Shown: positions 8,490-17,488 of the stretch, one piece after another | Numbering within the stretch: position 1 is the first letter of the stretch | Layout: every line of letters starts with the position of its first letter | Source: Pseudofrankia nepalensis | GTDB lineage: Bacteria; Actinomycetota; Actinomycetes; Frankiales; Frankiaceae | Reading direction: 5' to 3' (one strand) | Assembly (NCBI RefSeq): GCF_016786305.1 | Contig: NZ_JADWYV010000010.1 | Length of the DNA: 64,000 nt | Translations under genes and position numbers: made by a program | Notes under the pieces: model-generated | Database searches by the model: none | What the model was told of the DNA's origin: nothing | What the model saw: the letters and a program-made list of their open reading frames with translations, nothing else

Positions 8490-9947
8490 ATGACCACTGT
8501 TGCCACGTCTTCTCCCGTGAGCGGTGCCCGGCGGCAGGCAGCCGAGGGGACGCTCGGCGGTGCTCCGCTGGGACCCGCGGAGCGCGCGGCCCGAGGAAAG
8601 GCCGCGCGAGCTCGGGCCCCACGCCGGACGCACGCGGAGTACGAACCCGCGCCGAACCGCGCCGACCCGATCGACGTGATCGACCGGCAGTCGCGCAGCC
8701 GCCTGCCCGAACTGGTGCCGCTGCGCTATCAGCGGATGACGGAATCGCCGTTCAGGTTCTATCGAGGCGCCGCCGCGATCATGGCGGCGGACCTTGCCGG
8801 GACGCCGACGTCGGGGATCGACGTCCAGCTCTGTGGCGACGCGCACCTGCTGAACTTCCGGCTGCTCGGTTCCCCTGAACGACGCCTGGTGTTCGACATC
8901 AATGACTTCGACGAGACCCTTCCCGGCCCGTGGGAGTGGGACGTGAAGCGGTTCGCGACCAGTCTGGCCATCGCCGCCCGTGCCAATGGTTTTGGCCCGT
9001 CCCAACGACGTGAGATCGTCGCCACGGCGGTCAGCGCGTACCGCACGTGGATGCACCGGTTCGCGACGATGACCAACCTCGACGTCTGGTATGCGCACGT
9101 CGATGTCGACGAGGTGGCCTCGCGGCTCGCGGACGTGCTGGGCGGGCGGGGTTCCAGACGCCTGTCGCGGGCGACTTCGCGGGCCCGATCGCGCGACCGG
9201 CTGCGGGCGTTCACCAAGCTGACCGAGGTGGTGGGCGGCGAACGGCGTTTCGCGTCCGACCCGCCCCTTCTCATCCCGATCGATGAGCTCCACACCGGGC
9301 GCGAACGCGAGCTGCTGATGGGATGGCTTGGCTCCATCGTGGGCCGGTACTCCGACACCCTGTCGACCGATCGGCGTTGGCTGCTCGCCCAGTACCGCCT
9401 CGTCGACTTCGCGCGCAAGGTCGTCGGTGTCGGCAGCGTGGGCACCCGCTGCTGGGTCGCGCTGCTGCTCGGCCGCGACGACGGTGACCCACTGCTGCTG
9501 CAGATCAAGGAGGCGGGGACATCGGTCCTTGCCGATCACCTGCCGGGGAGCGAATACGGCAACCAGGGCGAGCGCGTGGTCGCCGGGCAACGGCTCATCC
9601 AGGCCAGCAGCGACATCTTCCTGGGCTGGCAGCGCGTGGAGGGCCTCGACGGGCAGCGGCGCGACTTCTACGTCCGGCAGCTACAGGACTGGAAAGGCAT
9701 CGCGGACACGGAAAGGATGAACGCCGACGACCTGACGCTGTTCGGGCGCCTGTGTGCCGCCACCCTCGCCCGGGCGCACGCACGGTCAGGAGACCGGATC
9801 GCGATCGCGGCGTACCTGGGCGCCAGCGCGACGTTCGACCAGGCGGTCGCTCGCTTCGCCGAAGCGTACGCCGACCAGAACGAGGCAGACCACGCCGCGT
9901 TGGTCGAGGCGGTCCGAACCGGACGCGTCAGCGCCAACGAGCCCTGA
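8490..9947 (+). CDS. DUF2252 domain protein
   Basis: 485 residues. Family landmarks are RMTESPFRFYRGAAAIMAAD, the GDAHLLNFRL segment and VFDINDFDETLPGPWEWDVK, with the C-terminal region containing ARAHARSGD. The -GD-H--N- and -DFD- motifs resemble the catalytic loop and metal site of protein-kinase-like/aminoglycoside-phosphotransferase folds, so a kinase-like activity is plausible but unproven for DUF2252. It directly follows the permease gene. The N-terminal 50 residues are Arg/Ala-rich and probably disordered. Confidence 0.9.
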   Translation: MTTVATSSPVSGARRQAAEGTLGGAPLGPAERAARGKAARARAPRRTHAEYEPAPNRADPIDVIDRQSRSRLPELVPLRYQRMTESPFRFYRGAAAIMAADLAGTPTSGIDVQLCGDAHLLNFRLLGSPERRLVFDINDFDETLPGPWEWDVKRFATSLAIAARANGFGPSQRREIVATAVSAYRTWMHRFATMTNLDVWYAHVDVDEVASRLADVLGGRGSRRLSRATSRARSRDRLRAFTKLTEVVGGERRFASDPPLLIPIDELHTGRERELLMGWLGSIVGRYSDTLSTDRRWLLAQYRLVDFARKVVGVGSVGTRCWVALLLGRDDGDPLLLQIKEAGTSVLADHLPGSEYGNQGERVVAGQRLIQASSDIFLGWQRVEGLDGQRRDFYVRQLQDWKGIADTERMNADDLTLFGRLCAATLARAHARSGDRIAIAAYLGASATFDQAVARFAEAYADQNEADHAALVEAVRTGRVSANEP

Positions 9948-9983
9948 TGCTCCGCCGTGTCGACCTTCCCGCGCGGGGGTGAT

Positions 9984-10835
9984 TCACAGTCCGGTCAGCT
10001 CCGCGGACCGCTGCCACAGTTGCCGGGCCAACTGCGGGTCGCGGGCCTGCTTGTTCCTGGGGTCCTCGCGGGTGAGCCGGTGCAGATAGGCCCCGTTCAC
10101 CGTGTCCGGATCGGCGACAGTGGCCAGGTGGGTCAGCGGCTCGGCGCCGGCTTCCGGAGACAGCAGCAGGATCTTGCCCAGCCGGGAATTCAGGATCGCC
10201 TGTTGCCAGGGGGTGTCTCGGATGACCTCGGTGGCGACCGCACCCGGGTGGAAGGCGGAGGTGGTGACGGCCGTGCCCCGCGTCCGGTGCGCGAGTTCCC
10301 GGGTGAACAGGATCGTGGCGAGCTTGGCGGCGCCGTACACCCGCAGGCGGCGGTAGCGGGTGCCGGTGCTGTCCAGGTCGTCGAGGTCGAGGCGCGCCCT
10401 GCGGTACTGCACGCTGGCGGTGTTGATCACCCGTGCGCCGTCCGGCGACGCGATCAGCCGGTCCAGCAGCAGACTGGTCAACAGAAACGGCGCCAGGTGG
10501 TTGACCTGGAAGGTCAGCTCATGACCATCGACGCTGGTCCTGCGGCCGGTGAACATGGCGCCGGCGTTGTTGGCCAGGATGTCGATCCGCTCGTAGGTGG
10601 CCAGCAGGTCGGCGGCGAGCTTGCGCACCTCGGCGAGTGATCCGAAGTCCGCCAGGTGCGCCCGCCCCCCGACCTGGGCGGCGACCGCCGCCGTCCTCTC
10701 GGCTGACCGGCCGACGACCGCCACGGTGGCGCCCAGCTCGCCGAAGCGGCGCGCCGCGGCGGAGCCGATCCCGGAGCTGGCGCCGGTGACCACGACCGTC
10801 CTGCCCCGGAGGTCCCGCACCGCGCCGTTCACCAT
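9984..10835 (-). CDS. short-chain dehydrogenase/reductase (SDR)
   Basis: A 283-residue classical-type SDR resembling the retinol-dehydrogenase-like group. Cofactor motif TGASSGIG (17-24), NNAG (89-92) and catalytic Ser141, Tyr167 and Lys171 (YGAAK) are present. The ATG at 10835 is chosen because the cofactor motif should sit near the N-terminus; the open frame extends further upstream without protein-like sequence. The arginine after the Rossmann second strand (VVGRS) suggests NADP(H) preference. It is transcribed alone and convergent with the DUF2252 gene. Substrate unknown. Confidence 0.88.
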   Translation of the reverse strand: MVNGAVRDLRGRTVVVTGASSGIGSAAARRFGELGATVAVVGRSAERTAAVAAQVGGRAHLADFGSLAEVRKLAADLLATYERIDILANNAGAMFTGRRTSVDGHELTFQVNHLAPFLLTSLLLDRLIASPDGARVINTASVQYRRARLDLDDLDSTGTRYRRLRVYGAAKLATILFTRELAHRTRGTAVTTSAFHPGAVATEVIRDTPWQQAILNSRLGKILLLSPEAGAEPLTHLATVADPDTVNGAYLHRLTREDPRNKQARDPQLARQLWQRSAELTGL

Positions 10836-10906
10836 GATCCCTACTTTCTGCTCGCGCTCGCCCGGCGACGATCGGGAGGAGCCTCCCATCACGGCGACCT
10901 GGCCGC

Positions 10907-11110
10907 GCTGAGGGGTGAGTCCACCGCCCCCGCCTCGTGGCCTCGAGACGCGGTCGCCCTCGCCCAGCTCGGCGTCGAGATGTTCGCGGACTCCCGCAAC
11001 CATGCCAAGGGCGTGATCGCCGACGGGACACACGGGGCGCTGTTTCCAGGGGGCGTCGTCCTTGACGGGCCCCAAGGTCGAGCTCGGTGTCCACCTGCGT
11101 TGGGAGCGGC
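10907..11110 (+). pseudogene. relic of a phospholipase-D-like protein
   Basis: One frame reads VALAQLGVEMFADSRNHAKG and continues VIADG, which contains an exact H-x-K-x4-D PLD motif (HAKGVIAD). A +1 shift then gives SLTGPKVELGVHL, the usual strand after the second HKD motif. No start and no first HKD copy exist nearby. The neighbouring intact genes are on the opposite strand or far away. A frameshifted 3' fragment is the best reading. Confidence 0.45.
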
Positions 11111-11213
11111 GCCGCACCGCCCGGTGCCGTGCTCTCGGGCGCGGCGGCGGCTCTCGAGAGGTGGGTCCGGCCTGAATCCACACCACATAGAACCCGCGGG
11201 ATCGAACGCCCTG

Positions 11214-12254
11214 TCAGCCGTTTGGGTGGATGACGATTCGGGGTGGGCCTTCGGATCGGCGGGCGCGGTCGAGCGCGGCGGGGACGTCGTCGAGGCCGAT
11301 GACCTCCCCAACGCTCGGGAGCGGGTCCAGCCGGCCGGCGATGATCGCGTCGAGTGTGCCGTACCAGTCCTCGGGGTGTGGGCCGCCGCCGAACTGTATG
11401 GTGACGCCCTTGTGGGTGGCGGTGGTGCAGCTGAGCTGGTCGCCGGTGTACCAGCCGCCGGCGGCGTGAACGCGGGTCCACATGTCGCAGGAGTCGACGA
11501 TGTGCTGGACGATTCCGGGCGCGCCGACGCATTCGAACACCACGGCGGGGGTGGTGACGGCGCGCGCCGCCGCGGTCTGTCGCCAGAGGTCGAACGGTGA
11601 TCGCTCGTCGGGGTTGACGAGGAGGTGCGCGCCGAAGGCGTCGGCGGCGAGGCGAAGGCGCTCGGGTTTGCGGTCGGACACGATGACGGGGTCTATCCCG
11701 CGGGCCATGAGCGCGGCGACGGTCGACAGGCCGATCGCGCCGGCGCCGATGACGATCGGGATCTCTCCCGGGACGATGCGCGAGGAACGCACGTAGAACT
11801 CGCCGACGGCGAAGGCGTCGACGAGCGCGGCCGCGTCGCTCGAGACCCCCTCGGGCACGGCGCGGGCCATCGCTTCGGAGACCAGCAGGAGTTCGCCGAA
11901 GCTTCCAGGTGCCTCGGGGTGCTGTCCGATGACCTTGGTGCCGGTGAGGCCGCCGTTCACGAGCAGGATCGGCATCGCGGTGACACGTGTGCCGACGGGG
12001 AACGTGCCCGCGCAGCCGGGGCCGTGGGCGACGACCTCGCCGACGAACTCGTGACCGAGCACGATGTCGCGGTCGGGGTCGTAGACGAATCGGCCGGTCC
12101 CGTCGTTCACGACCTCGGGATGGTCCATGAAGTGGACATCGGACGCGCAGATGGCGGTGCTCAAGGTCCGCAACAGAAGTTCGCCTGGCCCGGGAACGGG
12201 GTCGGGCGTCTCGCGGACCGTGAGCTGGCCATCGCGCAGGACGACGGCACGCAT
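11214..12254 (-). CDS. zinc-dependent alcohol dehydrogenase family protein
   Basis: A 346-residue medium-chain dehydrogenase. The catalytic zinc site is ICASDVHF (Cys, then Asp) and GHEFVGEVV; the nucleotide fold is VIGAGAIGLSTVAAL. The structural-zinc four-cysteine loop is absent (the region reads AMPILLVNGG), as in several MDR subfamilies. The last gene of a three-gene minus-strand operon after an SDR and a SnoaL-like protein, 94 bases downstream of the latter. The divergent TetR gene upstream of the operon is the likely regulator. Substrate not determined. Confidence 0.88.
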   Translation of the reverse strand: MRAVVLRDGQLTVRETPDPVPGPGELLLRTLSTAICASDVHFMDHPEVVNDGTGRFVYDPDRDIVLGHEFVGEVVAHGPGCAGTFPVGTRVTAMPILLVNGGLTGTKVIGQHPEAPGSFGELLLVSEAMARAVPEGVSSDAAALVDAFAVGEFYVRSSRIVPGEIPIVIGAGAIGLSTVAALMARGIDPVIVSDRKPERLRLAADAFGAHLLVNPDERSPFDLWRQTAAARAVTTPAVVFECVGAPGIVQHIVDSCDMWTRVHAAGGWYTGDQLSCTTATHKGVTIQFGGGPHPEDWYGTLDAIIAGRLDPLPSVGEVIGLDDVPAALDRARRSEGPPRIVIHPNG

Positions 12255-12348
12255 CAGATGTGGATCATTTCAGGCATGGTTGTCCGTTCGGTTCGTCGCC
12301 ACCGCGCGGTGCCTCTGTGGCCGTCTTTCGCCTGATGGCGGGAGTGGA

Positions 12349-12786
12349 TCAGGCCGTCAAGGACCTGTCGATGGCCTGGAGGTGCACTGAGGTGAAGCGG
12401 CGGCGGGCGATACGCCATCCATCGCCGGCGCGGATGAGCTCGTCGTCGTAGAAGCCGATGGCGCGCACGCCGTCGCGGTTGTCCGCGCCCAGGACGAGCG
12501 CGTCCACGTAGCTGCGTGCCCGCGCCGAGCCGTCGTCGTCCGTTTCCACGGCGATGTTGGTGATGCGGTGCAGGGTGTGCCCGCAGTCCGCGTGCGCGCG
12601 GGTCATCCAGTCGGTGATCTCGTCCACGCCGTGCCAGTGGCCGATTGGGCCGTAGTCGGCCTCGCAGTCGTCCGTGAAGCATGTACGGAACAGCGACCAG
12701 TCGCGCCGGTCGATGCCGGTGGCGTACCGCACCAGGATCTCGGCGAGGTCTGCCTTGACCGCGTCGTCGGCCGCGGACGCGCTCAC
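12349..12786 (-). CDS. SnoaL-like / nuclear transport factor 2 family protein
   Basis: 145 residues with the NTF2-like cone fold pattern: an N-terminal helix LAEILVRYATGIDRRDW, the CFTDDCEADYG segment, GVDEITDWM and a final strand pair WRIARRRFTSVHL. In catabolic operons such proteins act as small dehydratases, isomerases or hydroxylase-like enzymes. The start overlaps the upstream SDR stop by four bases (ATGA), so translation is coupled. Confidence 0.88.
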   Translation of the reverse strand: MSASAADDAVKADLAEILVRYATGIDRRDWSLFRTCFTDDCEADYGPIGHWHGVDEITDWMTRAHADCGHTLHRITNIAVETDDDGSARARSYVDALVLGADNRDGVRAIGFYDDELIRAGDGWRIARRRFTSVHLQAIDRSLTA

Positions 12787-13634
12787 GCTTCCACCTGCTG
12801 GCTGGTTCCCATGGTGGCCGAGCCCATCTGGATCATCAGTCGCACGGCGTCGCCGCGGGGGATCGCGCCCAGCTGCCGGGCGCCGTCGCGGAGCTGGTCG
12901 CCGACGAACCAGGTCGGACCGTTGGCGAGGTTGGCGATCGCCTCGTCGGCGACGTCCTCCGCGCTGGTGGCCCCGGGGATCGGGCTCGGGTCGTCGGGAC
13001 CGTCCAGGAGCCCGCGGCGAGCCAGCAGCCGGCGCAGCGCCGGGGTGTCGGTTGAGCCGAGGACGAGGCTGAGAACGTCGACACCCTGGGTGTGGAGCTC
13101 AGCCCAGAGCGCTTCGCCGAGGACCATGTCGAAGGCCTTCGTCGCCGCGTACGTGACCATGTTCGGCGCGCCGACCAGTCCCGCGCCGGAGCCCACCAGA
13201 ACGATCCCGCCATGGCCGCGTTCGGCCATCGGACCCGCGAAGTGGTGGCACATCTGTACGGGCACGGCACAGTTCCTGTGGATCATGGCGAGCGCGGTGT
13301 CGACGGGGTTGGCGAGAAACGGCTCGTAGTTCGCGTCGGCGCCGGCGCAGTAAGCCATGAACCCGACCTCGATGTCCGAGGTCGCCGCGACGACGCGGTC
13401 CATCGCGTCCCCCGCGGCGAGATCGATCGCCACGGCGCGTGCCTGCGTCCCCGCCGTCGCCCGGATCGACGCCGCCACCTCGTCGAGCAACGCCTGCCGG
13501 CGCGCGAGCAGCACCACGTGCACGCCGGCGGCCGCCAGCCGGCGCGCGAGCGCGGCACCGACCCCGTCGGACGCGCCGGCCACCACCGCCCACGGCCCAT
13601 AGCGGGCACGAAACGATTCGTCGATCTTTGTCAC
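12783..13634 (-). CDS. SDR family oxidoreductase
   Basis: 283 residues. Cofactor loop GASDGVG (20-26) and catalytic Ser149, Tyr162 and Lys166 (YAATK). It opens the minus-strand operon with the SnoaL-like and alcohol dehydrogenase genes. The NNAG motif is changed to YCAGAD, a tolerated variation in the atypical SDRs that process bulky ketones. The GAGG just upstream of the ATG supports the start. Divergently transcribed from the TetR gene across a 109-base region with two inverted repeats. Confidence 0.88.
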   Translation of the reverse strand: MTKIDESFRARYGPWAVVAGASDGVGAALARRLAAAGVHVVLLARRQALLDEVAASIRATAGTQARAVAIDLAAGDAMDRVVAATSDIEVGFMAYCAGADANYEPFLANPVDTALAMIHRNCAVPVQMCHHFAGPMAERGHGGIVLVGSGAGLVGAPNMVTYAATKAFDMVLGEALWAELHTQGVDVLSLVLGSTDTPALRRLLARRGLLDGPDDPSPIPGATSAEDVADEAIANLANGPTWFVGDQLRDGARQLGAIPRGDAVRLMIQMGSATMGTSQQVEA

Positions 13635-13651
13635 CAGTGCCTCCTCTGGCC

Positions 13652-13695
13652 CGACTTACGGAGATAGCGTCCTGTAAGTCGATTACGGGACCGTA
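13652..13695. promoter_or_regulatory. candidate TetR operator: two adjacent inverted repeats
   Basis: In the divergent promoter region, CGACTTAC (13652-13659) and GTAAGTCG (13674-13681) form a perfect inverted repeat with a 14-base spacer. A second one, TACGG-GA-CCGTA (13684-13695), follows three bases later. The arrangement between a TetR gene and a catabolic operon fits an autoregulated operator. No binding data are implied. Confidence 0.6.
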
Positions 13696-13743
13696 CTCCT
13701 ATAAGTGGGAGGTCGCAACCCGCGCGCCCGTAGGCTGGCAACG

Positions 13744-14373
13744 GTGACGACGGATCCCGTCGCCCGGCGGCGCACCGGTCGCCCACGCGACGCCAGCATC
13801 GACGCGCGTGCCCTCGATGCGGCGCGTCAGCTGCTCACGGAGGACGGCTTCGCCGCCACCACGATCCAGGCGGTCGCGGACCGCGCCGGCGTGCACGCCT
13901 CCGCGATCTACCGGCGATGGCCGTCACGTATCGAGCTGATCGCCGAGGCCGTGTTCCCGGGTCCGAGCCCGCTGAACATGCGACCGACCGGCGACCTCCG
14001 CCGCGATCTTCGCCGGTTCGTCGACGCCTACCTGGAGGTGTTCACCGCGCCCGCGGCCCGCGAGGCCGCCGCCGGCCTGCTCGCGCACAGCCAGACCTCT
14101 ACCGGCCCACGGCAGCCGGAACTGATCCGGCGGATCTCCGCTCGTCCCCAGTTCGCCGACATCCTGCGCGCGGCCCCACCAGGCAGCATCGACCCCGCCG
14201 TGGACCCCGATGATGCCTTCGACATGCTCCTCGGCGCGATCCTGACCCGCGTTCTTCTCGCCAACACGATCGCGCGACACACCCCGGTCGAGCGCATCGT
14301 CGACATGACCATCCGAATGCTGCGACCCGACAGCACGGTCGCGACCGGACCGGCGGCTCTCAGACGCGCCTGA
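13744..14373 (+). CDS. TetR/AcrR family transcriptional regulator
   Basis: 209 residues from the GTG at 13744; the frame is open upstream but not protein-like. The N-terminal arm RRRTGRPRD is followed by a canonical TetR helix-turn-helix: TTIQAVADRAGVHASAIYRR then WPSRIELIAEAV. The C-terminal ligand/dimer domain includes DAFDMLLGAILTRVLL. Divergent from the SDR/SnoaL/ADH operon, which it most likely represses until a substrate-derived ligand binds. Confidence 0.9.
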   Translation: MTTDPVARRRTGRPRDASIDARALDAARQLLTEDGFAATTIQAVADRAGVHASAIYRRWPSRIELIAEAVFPGPSPLNMRPTGDLRRDLRRFVDAYLEVFTAPAAREAAAGLLAHSQTSTGPRQPELIRRISARPQFADILRAAPPGSIDPAVDPDDAFDMLLGAILTRVLLANTIARHTPVERIVDMTIRMLRPDSTVATGPAALRRA

Positions 14374-14554
14374 TCCATCCGCGCCGGCTGCGGCAGGGTA
14401 AGGGATCCACTCTCCCTTCGGATCAGTGCTGGTGGTCGTGCCGACCCTGAGAACCACACGCACGACCGGCGACTCGGGCCAGCGAACGGACGTGGCCGCC
14501 GTCGGCCCGGGCGAGAACCAGACGCGGGCCCGGATGATCGAAGCCACGCGCCTG

Positions 14555-15020
14555 CATACTTGATCGCGGTTTCTACCGGGCCACGTCGAACGAGATCGCC
14601 CGACGGTCCGGGTTTACCTGGGGCCATCCAGCGCCAGTTCGGCAGCCGGGAGGCGCTCCTGCTCACCGTCTACGAGCAGGAATGGGCGCACTTGTTGGCG
14701 ACCATGCGTGAGGCCTGTGTCGAGGGTGACACGGCCGAGGAGAGATCCGGAGCCTCTTCTACATTCTGAAGGGTCACTATGGGCGGCCGGAGGCCTTCGC
14801 CGTCCTGCAGATCACGATGAACCTTCGGAAGGATCCGAAGAGGTCACCCGCGACGCTCGACATCATCCGGAAGTCGACGCGGGAGGCGGAGAAGCTCATG
14901 CCGCCGCTGGCGCGTGAGGCGCTCGGAACGACGCCGACCTTGCGCTGCGGTACCTGGTCTTCTACACCATCCGTGATGTCTGGCGTCTTCGCGCTGGTGG
15001 CGCAGACCCTCGTGCTCTCT
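14555..15020 (+). pseudogene. multiply frameshifted TetR-family regulator
   Basis: A near-complete TetR can be assembled from successive frames: TSNEIARRSGFTWG (helix-turn-helix), then AIQRQFGSREALLLTVYEQE, then LFYILKGHYGRPEAFAVLQI plus a long helical block ending PPLAREAL, then NDADLALRYLVFYTIRDVWR. At least three frame changes are needed. The N-terminal arm is missing. It is dead unless the sequence has several errors; base composition is unchanged, so decay is probably recent. Confidence 0.65.
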
Positions 15021-15101
15021 GAATAGTTTGCGTGGGCCAGACACTCCGGTGCGCGAGACCAGGTGCCGGATGATCCGCGGAACGTCAGGCTGGCCGCGTT
15101 C

Positions 15102-16028
15102 TCACCGTCGGGTCGGTGTGGTCTGGTCGGTGGGTAGGACGACCTGGCCGGTGACGAATTCGCTCCAGAGGCCGAAGTGGTGTGCGCAGCGCGGGTCGGC
15201 GGTCTCGAGGTAGCTGACCGTTCGGCCGTCGTGGTGGGTGACGGCGCCAAAGGTGATGACGAACCGGCTGGTGCCCGGCCGGTCCCGCGGCGGTGTGGCG
15301 GTCGGGGGGAGGAGTTCGTCGATCGCCCAGGTGTATGTGGACTGGTAGGGCGGTGACACGCGTTCGAGGGTCTGTTCGAGGATGAGGCCGGTCGTCGGGA
15401 ATGCGAGCAGGATGCCGGGGCCGCCGGCGATCTGGCTGTTCACGGCGACGGCCTGGACCTGGCTGCCGTCCTGGTAGGAGCCGGTGGCGGAGCCGACGAC
15501 CGACTCCGGTGGGCAGGCGGCGACGCCGGCGGCCTGGACGGTCTCGCGTGTGCAGATCGGGAACGCGTCGGGGTTGAGGCGGATCGAGGAGTCGAGGAGG
15601 AAGACGAACCGTCGGGCGGCGGCCGGTGTGGCGCCGTCGGCGGTGCGGCTGTGGCGGTCGAACGTCACGTTCAGGCCTCCCGGGGGTCCGGAGGCGGTGG
15701 TGGTGACGGTCAGCCGGTCGAGGTTCGTCGGGCCTTCGACGTCGGGTTCGGTGGGGCGTTGCGGGCCGAGTGGGGCGGGGTCCGGCGGGCGTGTGGTGGC
15801 CGAGCCCGGGACGGCCGCGACGAGAAACGAGGAGGCGGCGGCAAGGCAGACGGCCGCGAGACGGACCGGGGCCGGGGCTTTCCACCGGGCGCGTCGGCCG
15901 ATCGCCTTCCTGGATCCCGTATCCCGGAGGCTGGCGGGCGCGCCGGCGTTGTTCGGCGTCGTGTGACCTGGGCGTCCGGGTATTCCGGAGGACGTCGCGG
16001 GATGTGCGGCCGGATTCGGTGCTGGCAT
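15102..16028 (-). CDS. secreted or membrane-anchored hypothetical protein
   Basis: 308 residues from the ATG at 16028, which has a strong AGGAGG seven bases upstream; a longer frame exists but lacks such a site. A basic region (RKAIGRRARWK) precedes one hydrophobic segment, LAAVCLAAASSFLVAAVPGS, so the protein is probably exported, with a Thr/Pro-rich linker after it. The mature part is beta-rich with NVTFDRHSRTADG, FLLDSSIRLN and YLETADPRCAHHF, and three cysteines. I do not recognise a domain. It stands alone. Confidence 0.7.
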   Translation of the reverse strand: MPAPNPAAHPATSSGIPGRPGHTTPNNAGAPASLRDTGSRKAIGRRARWKAPAPVRLAAVCLAAASSFLVAAVPGSATTRPPDPAPLGPQRPTEPDVEGPTNLDRLTVTTTASGPPGGLNVTFDRHSRTADGATPAAARRFVFLLDSSIRLNPDAFPICTRETVQAAGVAACPPESVVGSATGSYQDGSQVQAVAVNSQIAGGPGILLAFPTTGLILEQTLERVSPPYQSTYTWAIDELLPPTATPPRDRPGTSRFVITFGAVTHHDGRTVSYLETADPRCAHHFGLWSEFVTGQVVLPTDQTTPTRR

Positions 16029-16534
16029 TGTTGCCTCCTGCGGTGTCGGCTGACGCGGGTCTGGGTCGCTGGCAGGACAAGAAGGCCATGGGCGGGGTGC
16101 TGGTCGCATCGGCCCGCCGTGCGTCGGATACCGATACTTGGGTCGGTGGCGACATGGACGGTGGTACGTCATCGCCACTGGACCGTGGTAGGTGTCGGCG
16201 GCGGCAGGCTGGCATCCGAGCGGTGAGCCGGGGTAGGTACACGGGTCGTTCGAGGCTGCCGGACGTGGCGGCGTCGAATGTCACCGGGGTAGCGGGTGGT
16301 CGAATCCCGATGTCGGCCTTCCCGGTTATCGCGCCCCCATGCGTCGAGAGGCATCGCGGTTTCCGTTCGATCTTCTGGATCCCCGTGTTCGTGCCGGGGC
16401 GGGGATCGGACCTGAGGCCAGGGTGTGATGGTCCGCGGTGCCTGGAGCGGATGGACCGTGGCCAGATGCGGTCGGCGGGGGTGGGTGGTCTGCTCCCGTC
16501 GTCGTTGTTCCGTCCGTTCAGGGAGGACGCGCTG
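16029..16534. other. divergent intergenic region
   Basis: About 500 bases between two outward-facing genes for exported proteins. Open frames exist here but carry only low-complexity Arg/Gly-type sequence. I see the ribosome-binding sites of both flanking genes at its edges and no other clear feature. Confidence 0.4.
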
Positions 16535-17164
16535 ATGGCGGATGCCGAGCGTGCCGCGGCCAGGACCCGTCGACTCAGAAGAATGAATGGAGCCTCGACC
16601 ATGGCGGGATGGCGCCTGGTGCCCGCGCTTGCGGTGGCGGCACTCGCACTGTTGACGTCGGGTTCCGCGCTCGCGGGGTGCGCGACGGGCGACGACGCGC
16701 CACCGTTGGTTTCCGCGACCGCCACCGATCCCGATCCCGAGGCCGCTCGCGAGGAGCGCGTCGCCGTCGACACCCGGGGTTTTTTGGATGCTTTCGAACG
16801 GCGTGACCTGGACTGGATCTCGGGCCTACTGGCGCCGGACGTGACGCTGGTCCAGCCCATGAGCTTCGACGGGTCCCAACAACCGGCGATTCGCTTCGCC
16901 GGCAAGGAGCAGGTCGTTGGCTACTTCCGACAGGTCTTCGCTGGAATGGGCACGATCAGCTTCGTCGACCGGCGGATCACGGTCGCGGCCGGCGGCGACA
17001 CCGTGATCGTCCAGGCCAACGGGAACTTCACCACCGCTGCTGGGAGCCCCTACCGCAACGTGTACCTGTTCCGCTTCGACTGGCGCGACGGCCGTATCGC
17101 GGCCGGCGAGGAGTACGCCAACCCGATCACGGCCGCCCGGGTCCTCGGCCTGCCGATCGGCTGA
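16535..17164 (+). CDS. SnoaL-like lipoprotein
   Basis: 209 residues. GGGAGG lies eight bases before the ATG. After a basic start comes a hydrophobic run and lipobox LAGC (Cys near residue 49), so the mature protein is predicted to be lipid-anchored outside the cell; an internal ATG (MAGWRL) may be the true signal-peptide start. The mature domain is NTF2/SnoaL-like: FLDAFERRDLDWISGLLAPD, then QVVGYFRQVF and NVYLFRFDWRDGRI. Such lipoproteins may bind or convert small ligands. No partner gene is visible. Confidence 0.8.
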   Translation: MADAERAAARTRRLRRMNGASTMAGWRLVPALAVAALALLTSGSALAGCATGDDAPPLVSATATDPDPEAAREERVAVDTRGFLDAFERRDLDWISGLLAPDVTLVQPMSFDGSQQPAIRFAGKEQVVGYFRQVFAGMGTISFVDRRITVAAGGDTVIVQANGNFTTAAGSPYRNVYLFRFDWRDGRIAAGEEYANPITAARVLGLPIG

Positions 17165-17362
17165 CCACGACCGCGGCCTGACACCGGCGTTGAGGAATCG
17201 GGCGGTCTCGTTCCTCGTCAGCGGGAGGCGCGGGTGTGGGCCAGGCGGACCGAACCCGTGCGTTGCCCGGCTCGGGCTCGTCCGAACCGTCGCGCACAAC
17301 ACGGGCACTCGATCATGAAGTCGGGGGCCCGACGGTTGGCAGTCACCAACCTGCTGCCAGCG

Positions 17363-17446
17363 AATGTGCACCCCAGAGATGGTGCGGGCGATGATGAGGC
17401 GCTGGATCTCGCGCGTGCCCTTGAAGAGGTTCGGGGTTTTGGTGGA
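17363..17446 (-). pseudogene. tail of an acyl-CoA dehydrogenase
   Basis: About 28 codons read KTPNLFKGTREIQRLIIART then ISGVHI, the highly conserved C-terminal FAD/helix motif of acyl-CoA dehydrogenases (usually IFEGTSEIQR-I-R). No other part of the enzyme is found nearby; it is an isolated 3' scrap in the gap between two convergent genes. Confidence 0.55.
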
Positions 17447-17488
17447 GGTAGACGCGGCCGGAGGCTTCGAGCTCGGACCCACGGGCGG

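Noticed and set aside
15085..16905. 606-codon minus-strand frame
   Set aside because: Runs across the secreted hypothetical gene and an intergenic region in a different frame; the translation is Arg/Pro/Thr-rich nonsense.
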